A DNA stretch of 64,000 nucleotides from Lutimonas zeaxanthinifaciens (lineage in GTDB: Bacteria; Bacteroidota; Bacteroidia; Flavobacteriales; Flavobacteriaceae), in assembly GCF_030503675.1 (NCBI RefSeq), contig NZ_CP129964.1:868001-932000 (forward strand). Direction: 5' to 3'. The number at the start of each line of letters is the position of its first letter. Positions within the stretch are counted from its first letter, which is position 1. Below are positions 15,548-26,276 of this stretch, one piece after another. Position numbers and translations under genes: made by a program. Below the pieces are notes generated by a model that was given only the letters and a program-made list of their open reading frames with translations, did not search any database and had not been told where the DNA came from.

Positions 15548-17485
15548 TTACTCGTTCTTGACCGTAAACTGAACATAAGAAGACGTGAAAACACGATGTG
15601 TCTGAGTTTTAAAATCACTTTCTTCGGCTTTAAATATATTGGGAACAAAGGTTTGCGGATTGAGGTCTATAAGAGGGAACCACGTACTCTGCACCTGTAT
15701 TTGTAATTTATGTCCTTTCTTGATCGTGTGATAAACATCCTGAAGCTTTATATTCACTTCAGTCTTCTTGTTGGGAGTAAATGGTTCGGGTTTTTCGAAA
15801 CTATTTCTGAATTTCCCACGCATTACCTCGCTTCTTACCATTAAATGATAATTACTCATTTTGAGGTGATCCTGAAGTTCATCATTAGATTCTTCAGTAT
15901 CCGACGGGTGTACATCTATGATTTTTACGATCCAGTCGGCATCGGTACCCGTTGTAGCCACCTGAAGTTTGGCATGTATATCTCCGGCAAGGGTGAGGTC
16001 ATTTTCCAAAATATCTGTTTCAAACACCAATACATCAGGCCTTCTTGCCGCAAAACGCTGGTCATCCGTCATATACTTTCTCGGTGTAAAAACAGTCTTT
16101 ATATCCTCTGTATAAGGGACCGGCCTTTTGATATCACTGATAAACGAGATTTCATCTTCTTTTTCCTTATTTTCTGAAAGTTTCTGATTTCCATTGAGAT
16201 ACCATTTTCGTTTGGACACATTTTCAGGGGGCCAGGAATCGTAGGTGCTCCATCTTCTTTTACCAGAATCAAAAACATAAGCCTCGGGAAGGCCGGATTC
16301 GTGATCACCATTGTTTTTCAAAAAATGTTCAAAAAATCTGGATTCGATCTCTTGTTGGAAAAAATAGGAGATTGAATCACCAAAATAATAGTTTCCTACG
16401 GCATTTCTTTCTCTGTCCCTCGACCATCCTCCATGATCCCAGGGACCGAAAACCAGGGTATTGTAATTATCAGGGTTGTGCTTTTCGATGGTTTTATAAG
16501 TCTCCAGCGGACCGTAAAGATCCTCAGCATCAAACCATCCGCCCACAACCATGGTAGCCACACCGGGATTGATGTTTTTCAAATGCTGAATAATACCTTT
16601 TTTCTGCCAGACACTGTCGTAATTGGGATGATCGATAAGTTCCTGCCAGAAAAAATCGTCAACAAGATCTTCCTTTCTTAAGCTTGGATTATCAATGCTT
16701 TCATATTGAAAATATTTATTTAGGTTACTTAAGGGACCTGCATCCAGAAAGAACTGGTATTGATCTTGGGTCTTTAGATCCGGGGTCTTATACCAGGCGG
16801 TATCTACCGGTTTGTCTTTAGGAGTACCAAAGACCGAAGTGGCCCTGAAATAGCTGAGCAAATAAGCGCCATTATGGTGAAAATCATCAAAAAAGAAATC
16901 ACCGATACAGGCTTGAGGAGAAGCTGCCTTTAGAGCCGGGTGGGCGTCTATAGCTGAATAAGTGGAATAAAATCCTGGATAGGAAATTCCATAGGTACCA
17001 ACATTTCCATTGTTGTTCTGGACGTTTTTAACCAGCCAGTCTATCGTATCGTACGTATCTGAACTTTCATCAATTTCCTGATCTGATTTTTTATTCGGGA
17101 TATAGGCTCTCATGTTGTCATAAGTCCCCTCACTCATCCACCTTCCGCGTACATCCTGATAAACAAAAATATATCCTTCTTTCATGATAAATTTATTTGG
17201 ACCGAGCCGTGAAGGATATTCGTTTTCTCCATAAGGCCTGCAACTGTATGGAGTCCTTTTGAGCAAGATAGGGTAGGTTATGGAAGTATCTTTAGGAGCA
17301 TAGATGGTAGTGTGCAGTTTGATCCCGTCGCGCATGGTTATGCTAACTTCTTTTTTCGTGAAATTATCCTTGATATAAGAGCTAGTTGCTGTTTTTTCTC
17401 CTGTATTTTCAGTTTGTTCTTTAGAACATGCTAATAATAGAAAGAAAATAAGAACGGTAAGAAGTTTTGAAATATGTTTTGTCAT
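15548..17485 (-). CDS. CocE/NonD-family hydrolase (X-Pro dipeptidyl-peptidase-like lipoprotein)
   Basis: This roughly 645-residue protein starts with a lipoprotein signal (FFLLLACS). An alpha/beta hydrolase domain has the nucleophile motif GISYPG, an Asp in GGWFDAEDLYG and a His in GPWDHGGW. A C-terminal jelly-roll domain typical of X-Pro dipeptidyl-peptidases and cocaine esterase follows. It probably hydrolyses acyl or peptide bonds at the cell envelope. I chose ATG at 17485 because the signal peptide starts there; the open frame extends to a TTG at 17548 without signal-like sequence. Confidence 0.88.
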   Translation of the reverse strand: MTKHISKLLTVLIFFLLLACSKEQTENTGEKTATSSYIKDNFTKKEVSITMRDGIKLHTTIYAPKDTSITYPILLKRTPYSCRPYGENEYPSRLGPNKFIMKEGYIFVYQDVRGRWMSEGTYDNMRAYIPNKKSDQEIDESSDTYDTIDWLVKNVQNNNGNVGTYGISYPGFYSTYSAIDAHPALKAASPQACIGDFFFDDFHHNGAYLLSYFRATSVFGTPKDKPVDTAWYKTPDLKTQDQYQFFLDAGPLSNLNKYFQYESIDNPSLRKEDLVDDFFWQELIDHPNYDSVWQKKGIIQHLKNINPGVATMVVGGWFDAEDLYGPLETYKTIEKHNPDNYNTLVFGPWDHGGWSRDRERNAVGNYYFGDSISYFFQQEIESRFFEHFLKNNGDHESGLPEAYVFDSGKRRWSTYDSWPPENVSKRKWYLNGNQKLSENKEKEDEISFISDIKRPVPYTEDIKTVFTPRKYMTDDQRFAARRPDVLVFETDILENDLTLAGDIHAKLQVATTGTDADWIVKIIDVHPSDTEESNDELQDHLKMSNYHLMVRSEVMRGKFRNSFEKPEPFTPNKKTEVNIKLQDVYHTIKKGHKLQIQVQSTWFPLIDLNPQTFVPNIFKAEESDFKTQTHRVFTSSYVQFTVKNE

Positions 17486-17579
17486 AGAAATAGTAATAAT
17501 TTCGGCAAATCTACAAAAGATATCCAAGTATCCTAACAAGGCGGTCAATTAGAGCCATTTGGAGAATGGCATGGTCTTT

Positions 17580-20500
17580 CTACATATTGCGGCGGTACTG
17601 GCCTCCGACTTCAAAAAGCGTCGAAGTAATCTGTCCCAAACTGCAAACTTTGGTTGCTTCCATGAGCTGCTCAAAAATGTTCTTGTTTTCTATGGCCGCT
17701 TCACGAAGGTTCAACAATTCAGAATTCGATTTCTTCTCATTTGCCTTGTGCAAATTCTTAATGACGTCAATTTGATGTTGCTTCTCGGCTTCAGTTGCTC
17801 TGATCACCTCCTGAGGTAAAATCGTTGGCGAACCCTTACTGTTTAAAAATGTATTTACGCCAATGATATCAATTTGTCCATTGTGTTTGAGTTCTTCATA
17901 ATAAAGGCTCTCTTCCTGTATCTTGGATCGCTGGTACATGGTTTCCATGGCACCTAATACACCTCCTCGTTCCGTAATTTTATCGAATTCCAGGTAGACT
18001 GCCTCTTCAACCAGATCGGTTAATTCTTCAATGATAAAAGAACCTTGTAATGGATTTTCATTTTTTGCGAGGCCCAGTTCTTTGTTAATAATAAGCTGTA
18101 TCGCCATGGCCCTTCTAACAGACTCCTCGGTGGGTGTTGTTATGGCTTCATCGTAGGCATTCGTGTGCAGTGAATTGCAATTATCATAGATTGCGTAAAG
18201 GGCTTGCAAAGTTGTTCGGATATCATTGAAATCAATTTCCTGTGCATGTAAGGACCTCCCTGAAGTTTGAATATGGTATTTCAGCATTTGAGCCCGTTTA
18301 TTTGCCTTGTATTTCAATTTCATGGCCTTGGCCCAGATTCTTCGGGCCACACGGCCTATAACGGCATATTCAGGATCAATACCGTTAGAAAAGAAAAAGG
18401 AGAGGTTGGGGCCAAACTTGTTGATGTCCATACCTCTGCTTAAATAATATTCCACATAGGTAAAGCCATTGGAGAGAGTAAAAGCCAGTTGCGAGATTGG
18501 ATTTGCCCCTGCTTCGGCGATGTGATATCCTGAAATAGAAACTGAGTAAAAATTCCGGATCTGATTCAGGGTAAAATATTCCTGGACATCCCCCATCATT
18601 TTTAGGGCAAATTCTGTTGAGAAGATACAGGTGTTTTGTGCCTGATCCTCTTTTAGAATATCCGCCTGTACTGTTCCTCTGACCTTTGATAAGGTGTCAC
18701 TTTTAATCTGTTCATAGATATCAGCAGGCAAAATCTGGTCTCCTGTAACTCCGAGCAACATTAATCCAAGCCCATTATTTCCTTCGGGAAGTTCTCCTTG
18801 ATAAGAGGGTCGTTTTACACCTTTATTTTTATAGATGTCGTTTATTTTTTTTTCAATTTCCTTTTCGAGATTGTTCGACTTGATATATTTCTCACATTCC
18901 TGATCAATCGCGGCATTCATGAAGAACCCAAGAAGCATTGGTGCAGGGCCGTTAATCGTCATGGAAACTGAGGTAAGTGGATTCGTTAGTTCAAAGCCGG
19001 AGTACAGTTTTTTGGCATCATCAAGACAGCAAATGGAAACCCCGGCATTACCTATTTTTCCATATATATCGGGACGAAGATCCGGGTCATTTCCATAAAG
19101 TGTAACCGAATCAAAAGCTGTTGATAGTCTTTTGGCAGGCGAATTCAGGCTGACATAATGAAATCTGCGATTGGTTCTTTCCGGCCCGCCTTCTCCGGCG
19201 AACATTCTAGTTGGGTCCTCTCCGGTTCTTTTGAAGGGATATATTCCGGCGGTATAAGGAAATTCACCTGGAACATTTTCCTGTAATATCCACAGCAGCA
19301 GATCACCCCAGGCACGGTATTTTGGCAAGGCAATTTTTGGAATCTGAAGATTTGAAAGGGTTGTGTCTTTCGTTTTGATCTCTATGACCTTATCCCGAAC
19401 CTGAAATTTATAAATATCAGCATTGTAGGCTTGTTTTTTACTTTCAAAGTTTATGAGCTGCTCCCAATTTTCGTGAGACAGTTTCTTTCTTAGTTTTTCA
19501 AACCTTTGGATTAAATCTTTAATCAGGGGTTCTTTATCCAGAAGAATATTTTTGTCTTTCGCATCGAATTCTAAACCAGAATCTGTAAGATTTAAATTCT
19601 TTCCTGACAGATGCTGAAGGGTTAAGAAAATACCGTACAGTTGCTGAGCCACCTCGGATTGTTCTTTACACCATTGGTCATACTGAGAATTTGTATCGGA
19701 AATCTCAGATAGGTAGCGAACCCTTTTTGGTGGAATGATGAAAATCTTCTCACTGATTTCTCCGGAAAACTCCAGGTTAGAAGAAAATCTTTTAGCCGTA
19801 AAATCATTTAGTTTTTCAATAATGTGCCGGTATAAGTTATTCGTTCCCGGGTCATTGAACTGCGATGCAATGGTCCCAAAAACAGGCATGGAATCAACGG
19901 GTTCTTCCCATAACTGCTGATTTCTTTGGAATTGTTTCTTTACGTCCCGCAAGGCATCAAGCCCTCCTTTTTTATCGAATTTATTCAAAGAGATTACATC
20001 GGCGAAATCAAGCATATCGATTTTCTCGAGTTGAGTAGCCGCTCCGTATTCCGGGGTCATTACGTATAATGAAAGATCAGAATGATCGAGGATCTCCGTA
20101 TCAGACTGTCCAATTCCGGAGGTTTCCAGGAGAATCAGATCAAAGGAGGAGGCTTTTAATATTTTTATAGCCTCGTTGACATGTTTTGATAAGGCCAGGT
20201 TTGATTGACGTGTGGCGAGCGACCTCATATAAACCCGATCGTTGTTCACAGAGTTCATACGTATTCGATCGCCCAAAAGGGCTCCGCCTGTTTTTCTTTT
20301 TGAGGGATCTACAGAAATAATTCCAATGTTTTTGTCTGGAAAATCGTTTAGAAATCGCCTTACCAATTCATCAACAAGTGAAGATTTTCCGGCACCTCCC
20401 GTTCCGGTGATACCGAGAACCGGGGCATCCGTATTGGTTGCATCGATCTGACTGAAAACCTCGTGAAACTTTTCCGGATGATTCTCAGTAAGGCTTATTA

Positions 20501-21014
20501 GACGGGCAATCACGGGCTTATCGTTATCTTTCAGCTGCTGACTTAGTTTGGCCGTATCGATCTTATTTTCGGACGGATCAAAGTCACTGGATTGTACCAT
20601 ATCATTGATCATCCCCTGAAGGCCCATTTCCCTCCCGTCATCAGGAGAATAGATCCTTGTGATTCCGTATGCCATCAATTCTTCGATCTCTTTTGGAAGA
20701 ATTACTCCTCCGCCACCGCCGAAGATCTTGATATGATAACCGCCTTTTTCCTGAAGAAGATCGAACATGTATTTAAAATATTCATTATGGCCTCCCTGAT
20801 AGGAGGTCATTGCTATGGCATTGGCATCTTCCTGAATGGCTGTATCAACTACTTCTTCCACACTTCGGTCATGACCCAGATGAATCACCTCCACACCCGT
20901 TGACTGGATGATCCGTCTCATGATATTGATAGCGGCATCATGCCCGTCAAAGAGGGATGCTGCGGTAACAATTCGAATTTTGTTTTTTGGATGATAAGGA
21001 GTGACGATTTTCAT
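17580..21014 (-). CDS. icmF: Fused acyl-CoA mutase IcmF (B12 domain, G-protein chaperone, mutase)
   Basis: One 1144-residue chain combines three parts. The N-terminal B12-binding domain (about 1-145) has DGHDAA at 23-28. The MeaI-type GTPase has Walker [10 protein letters not shown] (about 204-212), [15 protein letters not shown] and NKFDKKG. The C-terminal mutase barrel contains [31 protein letters not shown] (shown here only by its ends: GIYPFKRTG and ERTNRRFHY). The Phe in GIYPF and the GEGGPERTN motif are typical of isobutyryl-CoA mutases rather than methylmalonyl-CoA mutase. The enzyme rearranges branched to linear acyl-CoA, with the GTPase guarding cofactor loading. Length is normal for IcmF. 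Confidence 0.9.
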   Translation of the reverse strand: MKIVTPYHPKNKIRIVTAASLFDGHDAAINIMRRIIQSTGVEVIHLGHDRSVEEVVDTAIQEDANAIAMTSYQGGHNEYFKYMFDLLQEKGGYHIKIFGGGGGVILPKEIEELMAYGITRIYSPDDGREMGLQGMINDMVQSSDFDPSENKIDTAKLSQQLKDNDKPVIARLISLTENHPEKFHEVFSQIDATNTDAPVLGITGTGGAGKSSLVDELVRRFLNDFPDKNIGIISVDPSKRKTGGALLGDRIRMNSVNNDRVYMRSLATRQSNLALSKHVNEAIKILKASSFDLILLETSGIGQSDTEILDHSDLSLYVMTPEYGAATQLEKIDMLDFADVISLNKFDKKGGLDALRDVKKQFQRNQQLWEEPVDSMPVFGTIASQFNDPGTNNLYRHIIEKLNDFTAKRFSSNLEFSGEISEKIFIIPPKRVRYLSEISDTNSQYDQWCKEQSEVAQQLYGIFLTLQHLSGKNLNLTDSGLEFDAKDKNILLDKEPLIKDLIQRFEKLRKKLSHENWEQLINFESKKQAYNADIYKFQVRDKVIEIKTKDTTLSNLQIPKIALPKYRAWGDLLLWILQENVPGEFPYTAGIYPFKRTGEDPTRMFAGEGGPERTNRRFHYVSLNSPAKRLSTAFDSVTLYGNDPDLRPDIYGKIGNAGVSICCLDDAKKLYSGFELTNPLTSVSMTINGPAPMLLGFFMNAAIDQECEKYIKSNNLEKEIEKKINDIYKNKGVKRPSYQGELPEGNNGLGLMLLGVTGDQILPADIYEQIKSDTLSKVRGTVQADILKEDQAQNTCIFSTEFALKMMGDVQEYFTLNQIRNFYSVSISGYHIAEAGANPISQLAFTLSNGFTYVEYYLSRGMDINKFGPNLSFFFSNGIDPEYAVIGRVARRIWAKAMKLKYKANKRAQMLKYHIQTSGRSLHAQEIDFNDIRTTLQALYAIYDNCNSLHTNAYDEAITTPTEESVRRAMAIQLIINKELGLAKNENPLQGSFIIEELTDLVEEAVYLEFDKITERGGVLGAMETMYQRSKIQEESLYYEELKHNGQIDIIGVNTFLNSKGSPTILPQEVIRATEAEKQHQIDVIKNLHKANEKKSNSELLNLREAAIENKNIFEQLMEATKVCSLGQITSTLFEVGGQYRRNM

Positions 21015-21096
21015 ATCAGGGTTAAGTTTCTCGGTGCAAGGTACTCATTTCTCGAAAATATTTGTTTCTTATGAGTTTCACAATTTATGGTATTGT

Positions 21097-21104
21097 CAAA
21101 AATA
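21097..21104 (-). promoter_or_regulatory. Candidate -7 element for icmF
   Basis: CAAAAATA at 21097-21104 reads TATTTTTG on the minus strand, matching TAnnTTTG, about 85 bases before the icmF start. No good -33 TTG is visible, and a start within the trkH-icmF gap is only likely, not shown. Confidence 0.3.
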
Positions 21105-21123
21105 AACGATATTCGAAGAATAT

Positions 21124-22635
21124 TTAATTACTTCTCCAAAAATAAGGTGTAAAAATTATCAAAACTGTAAACAATTCAAGCCTTCCGAACAACATTAACA
21201 TTGAAGACCACCATTTTCCAAAAGGAGGCAAACTTGAATAGTTATTTACAGGACTCAGGTCACCAAAAGCAGGTCCTACGTTCCCTAGTGAAGATGCTGC
21301 GGCTCCAATAGAGGTCATAAAATCGATACCCATAAAACTAAAAACCAGAGAGCCAATGGCAAATACAATCAAGTAAAGGATAAAAAAGGCCATGATATTG
21401 AAAACAATTCCTCTGGTTACCGGTTTTTGATTGTAACGCACCGGAACTATGGCATTAGGGTGAAGGCTCCTTTTAAATTCAAGGAAACCATTTTTTACCA
21501 TGATGATATGCCTTACAAATTTAACTCCTCCGGAAGTAGAACCGGCTGAGGCTCCCAAAAACATCATAACAAAGAACATCACGGTTAAAAAAGGGCTCCA
21601 GATGGAAAAATCTGCCGTAACAAATCCTGTTGTGGTAATTACCGCCAGTACCTGAAAAAGTCCGTGTCGGAAAGAACTCTCCAGTTCCCCGTATAATTTG
21701 GGATGAGCAATTTTCTGAATTTCGTTTGGTTCTATGGAAACATCTGCATAAAAGAAGATTACCAGGCTAGCTATAACAGATATGCTGATAATGGCCCCAA
21801 AATAAAATTTGAATTCTTCATCTTCAAGATACTTGCCAAACTTTCCTTTTACGGCCAAATAGGTTAGTATAAAATTGGTACCTGCAACGAACATGAAAAA
21901 CATGATAATATATTGTATGAGAGGCTGGTCATTCCAATAAGCGATGCTGGCGTTTTTCGTCGAAAATCCACCTGTAGAAAGGGTACTCATCGCATGATTA
22001 ATAGCATCAAAATAACCCATTCCGGCCAATTTGAGCAACAGGGCCTCTGTAAGCGTCAGTCCGAAGTAAAGAAACCACAGACGTTTGGCAGTATCCGCAA
22101 TTCTCGGGTGTAACTTATCTGCGGAAGGTCCGGGAGATTCAGCTGCGAACATTTGCATTCCTCCGATTCCTAACAGCGGCAAAATAGCAATCGCAAGTAC
22201 AATAATCCCCATACCACCGATCCAATGCGTCGTACTGCGCCAGAATAAAATACTTTCCGGCATTATTTCGATATCATTCAAAATGGAAGCTCCCGTGGTT
22301 GTATAACCGGACATTGTTTCAAAAAAAGCATCCGTAAAAGAGGGTATCGCCCCCGAAAAAATATAAGGTAATGCCCCGGAAAGAGACATAGTAAGCCAAC
22401 CCAGGGTAACGACCAGATAACCCTCCCGTTTTTTTATGTTTTTCTCAAAACCCTTTGTAATAAATCGCAATACAAGACCGGTGAGGATCGTTATTCCACC
22501 GGCTAAAAGGATTCCTTCCAGTGCGCCATCATTAAAGTACCAACTTACCAGGCCGGATATCAGCATGAAGCCTCCGTTAAACAAGAGGAGGATTCCCATT
22601 AGTTGTAATATGATCTTAAAATTGTATTTCTGCAT
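21124..22635 (-). CDS. trkH: Potassium uptake channel subunit TrkH
   Basis: The roughly 503-residue membrane protein contains the four selectivity-filter loops of TrkH/KtrB proteins: TTTGAS, LSTGGF, TTTGFV and GNVGPA, in order along the chain. It forms the potassium-conducting dimer in the inner membrane, gated by TrkA. I start it at ATG 22635, seven bases after the trkA stop. The frame extends upstream to 22698 but would overlap trkA and lacks conserved sequence. It is cotranscribed with trkA. Confidence 0.93.
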   Translation of the reverse strand: MQKYNFKIILQLMGILLLFNGGFMLISGLVSWYFNDGALEGILLAGGITILTGLVLRFITKGFEKNIKKREGYLVVTLGWLTMSLSGALPYIFSGAIPSFTDAFFETMSGYTTTGASILNDIEIMPESILFWRSTTHWIGGMGIIVLAIAILPLLGIGGMQMFAAESPGPSADKLHPRIADTAKRLWFLYFGLTLTEALLLKLAGMGYFDAINHAMSTLSTGGFSTKNASIAYWNDQPLIQYIIMFFMFVAGTNFILTYLAVKGKFGKYLEDEEFKFYFGAIISISVIASLVIFFYADVSIEPNEIQKIAHPKLYGELESSFRHGLFQVLAVITTTGFVTADFSIWSPFLTVMFFVMMFLGASAGSTSGGVKFVRHIIMVKNGFLEFKRSLHPNAIVPVRYNQKPVTRGIVFNIMAFFILYLIVFAIGSLVFSFMGIDFMTSIGAAASSLGNVGPAFGDLSPVNNYSSLPPFGKWWSSMLMLFGRLELFTVLIIFTPYFWRSN

Positions 22636-22642
22636 GCAATGA

Positions 22643-23992
22643 TCAGTTAAAAAACCGCTCCACTTTGGAAATTGTATTTGGGAAACAGCATACAACAACT
22701 TTATCGCCTTCCTGAATTTTGAAATCTCCCAGGGCGATAAGTCCGGTATTATCTCTTATCACACCTCCGATAATAGCATTTCTAGGAAACTTAAGGTCTT
22801 TGATGGGCTTTTTGGTTATTTTGGATTTATTATGAGCCTGAAATTCTAAAATTTCCGCATTTACATCATTTAAAATGGTCATCTCAACTACGTCACCTTT
22901 TCTGATATATCTGAAGATACTGTTGGCGGCAAGAAGTTTTTTATTGATCAGAGTGTCTATCCCAATATTTTTGCTAAGACTGAAGTAATCAACGTTTTGA
23001 ACCAAGGCAATGGTCCGGTCAACACCTTTTGACTGGGCTACCAGACAAGACATAATATTTGTTTCCGATCTTCCCGTCACAGCCACAACTGCATCCATGT
23101 CAGAGACATTTTCTTCTTCGAGAAGGTCAACATCTCTTCCGTCTCCATAGATTACCAGGGCATTGGGAAGCTCCTCAGCCAGTTCAATGGCCCTCTTTTT
23201 TTTGTATTCTATGAGTTTGATGTTCAAATTATTGCCACAAAGGTCGCGGGCTGTCTTTTGCCCAATTTTGCTTCCACCAAGTATCAATACATTTTTAATG
23301 GGTTTATTTTTTAACGCTGAAAGGCCATTCAATTCTTCAACACCTTCGGGCAGGGTTATAAAATACACCTGATCACCCACTTTGAAAATGGTATCACCTC
23401 TTGGAATGATCGTATCTGACGAATTTTTCCTTTTAATGATCACGGGCATAAAATTTATACCTGCAAAGATTCCCGCTGATTCCATCACTGTTTTTCCAAC
23501 AAAAGGAGCAGAATTGGACAAAATCATGGCTACCATTGTTAATTTCCCACCTTCAAATTCGTGGGTCTCGTTAAAGGTGGCATTTTCAAGCAGTAATTTT
23601 ATTTCATTAGTGGCGAGTTCTTCTGTGGATATAAGCTCATCAATGCCTAATTCCGAAAAATTAATTTTTTCCTTGTTATCTGTAAACTCTGAATTACTAA
23701 TTCTTGCGATTGTCTTTTTGGCCCCTAGTTTTTTGGAGATAACGCAGGCCGTAATGTTGGTCGTTTCCGAAGAGGTTACTGCAATGAACAGGTCCGTTTG
23801 ATCAATATTTGCATTTTTTAATGCCTTAATTGAGGTCGCATCCTTTTGAAGTGTTTTGATATCTAATTTAGAACCCGCGTATAGCAACCTGTCTTTATCA
23901 CTATCGATCAGAATAATTTCGTGTGATTCGTAAGAAAGAAGTTTTGACAGGTGAAACCCGACTTCACCAGCTCCGGCAATAATTATTTTCAT
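22643..23992 (-). CDS. trkA: Trk potassium uptake regulatory subunit TrkA
   Basis: The 449-residue protein is two tandem RCK modules. Each begins with a nucleotide-binding Rossmann motif, IIIAGAGEVGFHL (from about 3) and VLILGGSKIGQKTA (from about 234), and each is followed by a TrkA-C domain. It binds NAD(H) or ATP on the cytoplasmic side and gates TrkH. The gene starts just below a region dense in inverted repeats (24011-24062). Confidence 0.93.
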   Translation of the reverse strand: MKIIIAGAGEVGFHLSKLLSYESHEIILIDSDKDRLLYAGSKLDIKTLQKDATSIKALKNANIDQTDLFIAVTSSETTNITACVISKKLGAKKTIARISNSEFTDNKEKINFSELGIDELISTEELATNEIKLLLENATFNETHEFEGGKLTMVAMILSNSAPFVGKTVMESAGIFAGINFMPVIIKRKNSSDTIIPRGDTIFKVGDQVYFITLPEGVEELNGLSALKNKPIKNVLILGGSKIGQKTARDLCGNNLNIKLIEYKKKRAIELAEELPNALVIYGDGRDVDLLEEENVSDMDAVVAVTGRSETNIMSCLVAQSKGVDRTIALVQNVDYFSLSKNIGIDTLINKKLLAANSIFRYIRKGDVVEMTILNDVNAEILEFQAHNKSKITKKPIKDLKFPRNAIIGGVIRDNTGLIALGDFKIQEGDKVVVCCFPNTISKVERFFN

Positions 23993-24010
23993 CTATACCA
24001 AATTGATTGC

Positions 24011-24062
24011 ATATTCAATAAACATCTTGGAATACATTGTATTGAATATACAAATGTATTCA
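24011..24062. promoter_or_regulatory. Nested inverted repeats between trkA and radC
   Basis: ATATTCAATA (24011-24020) is repeated inverted as TATTGAATAT (24040-24049). That right arm is also the left arm of a second pair, ATTGAATA/TATTCAAT (24041-24048 with 24057-24064). AATACA/TGTATT (24031-24043) lies between them. CAAATGTA (24051-24058) reads TACATTTG on the minus strand, an ideal -7 element for trkA. The overlap of a probable promoter with palindromes suggests an operator, perhaps for potassium or c-di-AMP signals, but the regulator is unknown. Confidence 0.45.
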
Positions 24063-24120
24063 ATTCTTTTACAATTTTGGGTTGATCAAAGGACAAAAAC
24101 GGCATAAAGAAATAAAAACT

Positions 24121-24798
24121 ATGATCATTAAAGATTGGAAAAAAGAGGACCGGCCAAGAGAGAAATTATTTTCAAAAGGGAGATTAGCTTTGTCTGATTC
24201 TGAACTTCTGGCTATTTTAATTGGTTCGGGTAATGAAAAAGAATCTGCCGTGGAAATTGGAAAAATGATACTGTCCGGCTCAAATAACAACCTTGGTGTT
24301 TTAGCGAAAACCAGCTTTCAAAATTTGTTAAAGTATAATGGCATTGGAAAAGTTAAAGCGGCTGTCATCGTTGCCGCATTTGAACTTGGTAAACGAAGTA
24401 TGCAATCAAAGCCTGGATCAGAACAAAAATTAAACAGTTCAAATTTAGTATTCGAAATTATGCAACCTTTGATCGGGGATCTTGAACATGAAGAATTCTG
24501 GATTCTGTTATTGAATAATTCCAATACGCTGATTCATAAATGGCGATTGAGTAAAGGCGGAATAACAGCAACCCTTGTAGATGTGAGGCTCATTTATAAA
24601 AAAGCGCTGGAGTTTGGTGCGACAAGCATGATATTATGCCATAATCATCCATCTGGAAATTTGCGCCCCAGCAAGGCGGACATCAACCTGACCAGAAAGG
24701 TCAGGAGCGGGGGCGGAATTCTTGACATTCAGATACTGGATCATATTATAATAACAAACCAAGGTTATTTTAGTTTTGCGGATGAGGGTGAATTCTGA
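24121..24798 (+). CDS. radC: RadC family JAB-domain protein
   Basis: The 225-residue protein has an N-terminal helix-hairpin-helix-like region (YNGIGKVKAAVIVAAFELG) and a C-terminal JAB/MPN domain with the metal-binding motif CHNHPSGNLRPSKAD. Despite the name, a DNA-repair role is doubtful; the activity is unknown. I use ATG at 24121, where the conserved IKDWxxEDRPREKL sequence begins. The frame extends to TTG 24082, which lies in the intergenic palindrome region. Confidence 0.9.
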   Translation: MIIKDWKKEDRPREKLFSKGRLALSDSELLAILIGSGNEKESAVEIGKMILSGSNNNLGVLAKTSFQNLLKYNGIGKVKAAVIVAAFELGKRSMQSKPGSEQKLNSSNLVFEIMQPLIGDLEHEEFWILLLNNSNTLIHKWRLSKGGITATLVDVRLIYKKALEFGATSMILCHNHPSGNLRPSKADINLTRKVRSGGGILDIQILDHIIITNQGYFSFADEGEF

Positions 24799-24847
24799 TT
24801 ATGGATGAAGGCCTCGGTATAAACCCGATTCTTTTATGGAAAGAGAT

Positions 24848-24878
24848 TTTATATTAAGCATTATAAAGTTTACATTTG
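24848..24878 (+). promoter_or_regulatory. Predicted promoter of the polysaccharide operon
   Basis: The -7 element TACATTTG (24871-24878) is an exact consensus match, and a T-rich -33 (TTT at 24848-24850) lies 20 bases upstream. The transcript would begin near 24885, a few bases before the ATG at 24899. Confidence 0.5.
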
Positions 24879-24898
24879 GTAGGTAAAACACTCTGAAT

Positions 24899-26221
24899 AT
24901 GCTTTTAATCTATACACACAAGGTGACCCCAAGATTAACTTATATTTTTAGGCATATTTTTGTCAGGATTCTGAATGTTGAAGTGGGTTTTACAACAAAA
25001 ATAGAGGAATTCATCGGACATGACGGCCCTAAGTTTTCTTACACTAAACAACCTTTAGGGAGCGAATTGTTTATCAAATCAAATGAATTGTTATTCACGC
25101 AGGGAATTGATTATGTTGAGGTTAATATGGTAGAGTGGGGTGATGACCCTTGTTTTTTTCAAACCAATTATGGAGGTGTCGTTCCCTGTGATATTTTTGC
25201 TGCAAGTTTTTATTTGATCAGCCGATATGAGGAATATCTTCCCCATGTGAAGGATCAGTATGAACGCTTTCCTGCAGCAGAAAGCCTGGCTTATCAGAAC
25301 AAGTTTCTGGATCGCCCGATTATTGATGTATGGGCGTTTAAATTTCGAAGCATACTGATCTCAATTTTCCCGAATCACAGGGATGATTTAACGAGTAATA
25401 AGCGTAAATTCAACTATATTTCGACACTTGATATAGACAATGCTTATCAGTTCAAACACAAGGGCTTTACCAGGAATGTAGGAGGAATTTTGAAGGATCT
25501 CTTTCAATTTAACCTTGCAAATGTGTGGATGCGTTTTCTCGTCGTATTCGGAATTCGTCGTGACCCGTTTGATATGTACAAAAGACTGCTGGCCATGAAG
25601 AAAAAGTATAAAATCCGAACCATATTTTTCTTTCTTTTAGGAGAATACAGTACGTATGACAAAAACATATCCGCTGGAAATTCGAATTATAAACTTCTGA
25701 TTAAAAATATTGCGGACTATGCGGAAGTAGGGATTCATCCTTCTTACTTTAGTATGAAAAATGAATCAAAGATCAAGAAGGAGAAGGAAATACTGGAGCA
25801 AATCGTTAATTTCCCTGTTAAACGTTCAAGACAACATTATTTGAGAATTGAAATACCTGAAACGTATCAGCATCTTGTAGATTTGGAAATAACAGAAGAG
25901 TACTCGATGGGTTATGCCTCCCATTATGGCTTCAGGGCAAGCACCTGTACTCCTTTTTATTTTTACGACCTGGATTTTGAAATTCAAACACCTTTAAAAG
26001 TATTCCCTTTTGCAGCAATGGATGCCACGTTGAAGGATTATTTGAATTTTACTCCAAAAAGATCCTTTAATACGATGATGAAACTGGCCAAAGAAGTGAG
26101 GAAAGTAGAAGGGACATTCATTACAATATTCCATAATGAATCGGTGAGTGGCTCCGGACGCTGGAGAGGTTGGGGCCGACTTTATGAAGGCCTTATTGCA
26201 GAATTGAATAAAGTGCTTTGA
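24899..26221 (+). CDS. DUF7033 / polysaccharide deacetylase-like protein
   Basis: The 440-residue protein has the N-terminal region seen in Bacteroidota DUF7033 proteins (DIFAASFYLISRYEEYL; FLDRPIIDVWAFKF) and a C-terminal NodB-like barrel. The barrel is suggested by STLDIDNAY, VGIHPSY and FHNESVSG, placed like the metal and catalytic motifs of polysaccharide deacetylases. It probably modifies a cell-surface glycan, though no signal peptide is evident. It opens a five-gene run ending in yjjG. Confidence 0.75.
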   Translation: MLLIYTHKVTPRLTYIFRHIFVRILNVEVGFTTKIEEFIGHDGPKFSYTKQPLGSELFIKSNELLFTQGIDYVEVNMVEWGDDPCFFQTNYGGVVPCDIFAASFYLISRYEEYLPHVKDQYERFPAAESLAYQNKFLDRPIIDVWAFKFRSILISIFPNHRDDLTSNKRKFNYISTLDIDNAYQFKHKGFTRNVGGILKDLFQFNLANVWMRFLVVFGIRRDPFDMYKRLLAMKKKYKIRTIFFFLLGEYSTYDKNISAGNSNYKLLIKNIADYAEVGIHPSYFSMKNESKIKKEKEILEQIVNFPVKRSRQHYLRIEIPETYQHLVDLEITEEYSMGYASHYGFRASTCTPFYFYDLDFEIQTPLKVFPFAAMDATLKDYLNFTPKRSFNTMMKLAKEVRKVEGTFITIFHNESVSGSGRWRGWGRLYEGLIAELNKVL

Positions 26222-26276
26222 TAGTACGGGACCAGGAAACCTTAACAACGGGTTCTCAATATCGGATTCTTTAAAC

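Noticed and set aside
22636-22698. Extended TrkH start overlapping trkA
   Set aside because: Adds non-conserved residues inside the trkA 3' end; ATG 22635 fits the family start and operon spacing.
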